A model generated the notes under the pieces. That model was not told the DNA's origin and ran no database searches. It worked only from the letters and a program-made list of their open reading frames with translations. From positions 1 through 6,719 of the forward strand of contig JAPUIR010000163.1 in the NCBI GenBank assembly GCA_027296805.1: DNA of 6,719 bases, in the 5' to 3' direction. This DNA is from Chloroflexota bacterium. GTDB lineage: Bacteria; Chloroflexota; Dehalococcoidia; Bin125. Position 1 is the first letter of the stretch. Each line of letters starts with the position of its first letter. Positions 4,876-6,719 of this stretch are shown here, in pieces. The position numbers were made by a program, and so were the translations under genes.

Positions 4876-6719
4876 CTATTCCTCGATCTGGCTCCGCTTG
4901 AGTCCGCAGAGGTCGATCAGCTCTTCGTGTAGCTCGAACCAGACGGTGTGATAGCTGTCTTTGAGGGGCGAGGCGAGCATGGAAGCGTCGCCGCCGCGCA
5001 GGGCGACGAGGGCGTCGGTGAAGCGGGCCCGGTAGGGCGCGAGGCGCGGGCAGAGCGCGACGACGTCCTGCAGGATGGGTTCGAAGCCGGCGTGCAGTGA
5101 CTCGACGCTGGCGACCAGTTCGCTCCACTGGTCGTCGCTGTGACCTTCCGCCGAGGTCCGCTGCCAGTCGCTGACGAGTTCCTTGAAGTGCGAGTTCAGT
5201 GCGTCGAAGCGCGTGTAGGCGTCCTTGATCGCGTCCGCGTCGATGCCGGCCCGCTCGGCGTCGATCTGCTCGGTCATCCACTCGCGTCCCTGGGGACTGA
5301 GCAGCACGCCGCGCTTGGTTTCCTTGAAGAGGGCTACGTTCTGCGCGAAGAGGACTTCGAGCGGCGCCAGCTCCGAGGTCATTGCTTCGGCGGCGCGTTC
5401 GGGGGTGCAGAGGCCCTTGAGCTGGACGGTGCGGACCAGTTCCAGCAGGGTGACGGCTGCTCGCGAGGCTTGCGTCGCAGACTCGGAATCTTGCGCGGTC
5501 TGTCCCGGCTCGACGCCCAACTCGGCGGCCCACTCGCGTAGGGTGCGGAGCTCCCAGAGGTCCGGGCTGCCCTCCTCGCGGCGGTCGCCTTCATAGATCG
5601 TGCCTGCGCCGCCGTCGACGGTGACCAGCTCCCCCAGGGCGATGAAGCGATCACCGATTCGGAGGCCGCCCGCTTCGACTACGGCACCGCTGAGGCTTGT
5701 CACGGCGGGGATGGCCCAACTGCGTGCAACGACGGCCGCGTGGCTGGCAACGCCTCCCCGCGTCGTCACGAGGCCGCACGCTTCCACCATGCCGTGGACG
5801 TCGGCGGGGGAGGTTTCGGGGCGGGCGAGGACGAAGGCGGTGCCCGCCGCGCCCAGCTCCGCGGCTCGGTCGGCATCGCAGCAGAGGACGCCGACGCCGA
5901 CGCCGGGCGAGGCCGCGAGACCTTGGGCGAGGGGCGTGGCGGCAGGATCGACACGGCCCATGGCGCCCAGTTCGCGCAGGCAGTCTTGGTCGATGCGAGC
6001 GACCGCCTCGGCCTGGGTGAGCGGGAAGTCGGGATCCTGCGCCATCGCCACGGCGATACGCAGCGCGGCGAGGGGGCTGCGTCGCCCGACGCGGGTCTGC
6101 AGGATGTGGAGAACGCCGTCGCTGACGGTGAACTCGACGTCGCACATGTCGCGGTAATGCCGCTCAAGGCGGTCGAGGACTTGGAGGAGCTGGGTGTGGA
6201 CGTCGGGAAGTTGCTCCTGCAGCGCGTCAAGGCCGTGTACGTCATGGCGACCGGCGACCACGTCTTCGCCCTGCGCGCGGGCGAGGTAGTCGCCGAAGGG
6301 CTGCGCGTCGCCGCCGGCGGGGTCGCGGGTGAAGACGACGCCCGTGCCGGAGCGGTCGCCCAGGTTGCCGAAGACCATCGCTTGGATGGTGACGGCGGTA
6401 CCGAGGTCGTCGGGGATGTTTTCGCGCTGGCGGAAGACCTTGGCGCGATCGGAGTTCCAGGAGCGGAAGACGGCCTCGACCGCGCCGATGAGCTGGTCCA
6501 GCGGTTGGTCGGGGATGGGCGAGCCTTGGCCGGCGGCGAAGTCGGTGAGGCGTTGCGCGGCGGCGCTTTGTCCCTCGGCGCTGCCGTCCGACTGGGCGAG
6601 TTCGTCGATGGTGGCGATGTCGATCTCGAGGACGGTTTCGGCGTACATGCGAGAGAAGCGGAGCCAGGTATCGGCGGCGAAGCGCGGGTCGCCGCTCTCC
6701 TGGGCGAGGCGCTCGCGGA
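4876..6719 (-). CDS. Pyruvate, phosphate dikinase-like phosphotransferase lacking the PEP-binding barrel (N-terminus outside window)
   Basis: This is a PPDK/PEP-synthase-family protein, open to the window edge; 23 further codons are readable upstream of the Met at 6648. Counting from that Met, the ATP-grasp part ends with AVTIQAMVFGNLGDRSGTGV (85-104), continuing into VFTRDPAGG, then QGEDVVAG and DVEF...LHILQTR. E172, Q184 and R186 match PPDK nucleotide-site residues. The swivelling phosphohistidine domain (about 243-355) holds TTRGGVASHAAVVAR with catalytic H303 (codon 5742-5740). PPDK would next have a TIM barrel of about 340 residues that binds PEP and pyruvate; it is absent. Instead, 398-470 resembles a winged helix (helices, then LLSPQGREWMTEQ as the wing), and 476-590 is helical with the end motif DSYHTVWFELHEELIDL. 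M. tuberculosis PpdK (Rv1127c) also lacks the barrel but, as I recall it, is shorter. The protein can probably self-phosphorylate from ATP; the acceptor is unknown. Standard PPDK activity is unlikely from this chain alone. Confidence 0.88.
   Translation of the reverse strand, partial: RERLAQESGDPRFAADTWLRFSRMYAETVLEIDIATIDELAQSDGSAEGQSAAAQRLTDFAAGQGSPIPDQPLDQLIGAVEAVFRSWNSDRAKVFRQRENIPDDLGTAVTIQAMVFGNLGDRSGTGVVFTRDPAGGDAQPFGDYLARAQGEDVVAGRHDVHGLDALQEQLPDVHTQLLQVLDRLERHYRDMCDVEFTVSDGVLHILQTRVGRRSPLAALRIAVAMAQDPDFPLTQAEAVARIDQDCLRELGAMGRVDPAATPLAQGLAASPGVGVGVLCCDADRAAELGAAGTAFVLARPETSPADVHGMVEACGLVTTRGGVASHAAVVARSWAIPAVTSLSGAVVEAGGLRIGDRFIALGELVTVDGGAGTIYEGDRREEGSPDLWELRTLREWAAELGVEPGQTAQDSESATQASRAAVTLLELVRTVQLKGLCTPERAAEAMTSELAPLEVLFAQNVALFKETKRGVLLSPQGREWMTEQIDAERAGIDADAIKDAYTRFDALNSHFKELVSDWQRTSAEGHSDDQWSELVASVESLHAGFEPILQDVVALCPRLAPYRARFTDALVALRGGDASMLASPLKDSYHTVWFELHEELIDLCGLKRSQIEE

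Noticed and set aside
4175..5533. A 452-codon minus-strand open frame overlapping the dikinase-like gene and antisense to DUF2087
   Set aside because: The translation is Arg/Pro-rich without domain motifs, and it conflicts with two genes supported by family signatures.
5600..6157. A 185-codon plus-strand open frame
   Set aside because: It lies opposite the phosphohistidine domain of the dikinase-like gene, and its Ser/Arg/Pro-rich translation has no family features.
4876..6719. Calling the gene a complete pyruvate, phosphate dikinase (ppdK)
   Set aside because: The PEP/pyruvate-binding barrel is missing, so the symbol and reaction would mislead.

Overview
The window is a compact, GC-rich bacterial segment (roughly two-thirds G+C by eye). 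It holds six protein-coding genes, two of them cut by the window ends, and no stretch over 300 bases lacks a gene. I see no RNA genes, insertion sequences, CRISPR arrays or phage genes. The host cannot be fixed from sequence alone. The MMPL transporter type, the LLM and AMACR genes, the GYD and DUF2087 proteins, and -10 hexamers placed only about six bases before a start would fit Actinomycetota, Chloroflexota (Dehalococcoidia-like) or a GC-rich myxococcal or binatal lineage. This is inference.

Layout: (1) 1-1449, plus strand: the C-terminal two-thirds of an MMPL/RND-type membrane transporter. (2) 1521-1841, plus: a small GYD-domain protein with its own apparent promoter. (3) 1876-3018, minus: an alpha-methylacyl-CoA racemase (CaiB/BaiF family, type III CoA-transferase fold) with the complete catalytic set. 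(4) 3082-4167, minus: a luciferase-like flavin-dependent monooxygenase, transcribed just upstream of the racemase and probably in the same operon. (5) 4168-4333: a divergent control region with a 26-bp palindrome and candidate -10 elements on both strands. (6) 4334-4816, plus: a DUF2087 protein with a winged-helix-like core. (7) 4876-6719, minus: a pyruvate, phosphate dikinase-like protein, cut at its N-terminus by the window end.

The clearest functional unit is the monooxygenase-racemase pair. Together they could oxidise a branched or isoprenoid-type compound and set the 2-methylacyl-CoA stereochemistry for beta-oxidation. The DUF2087 gene is divergent from this operon, and a palindrome lies beside the operon's candidate -10, so a local regulator is a reasonable guess.

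The most unusual gene is the dikinase-like protein. Its ATP-grasp segment and phosphohistidine domain are canonical. The PEP/pyruvate-binding TIM barrel that should follow is absent. In its place are about 235 residues containing a winged-helix-like module and a helical terminal module. This points to an ATP-driven phosphotransferase with a different acceptor or a regulatory role, rather than a standard PPDK.
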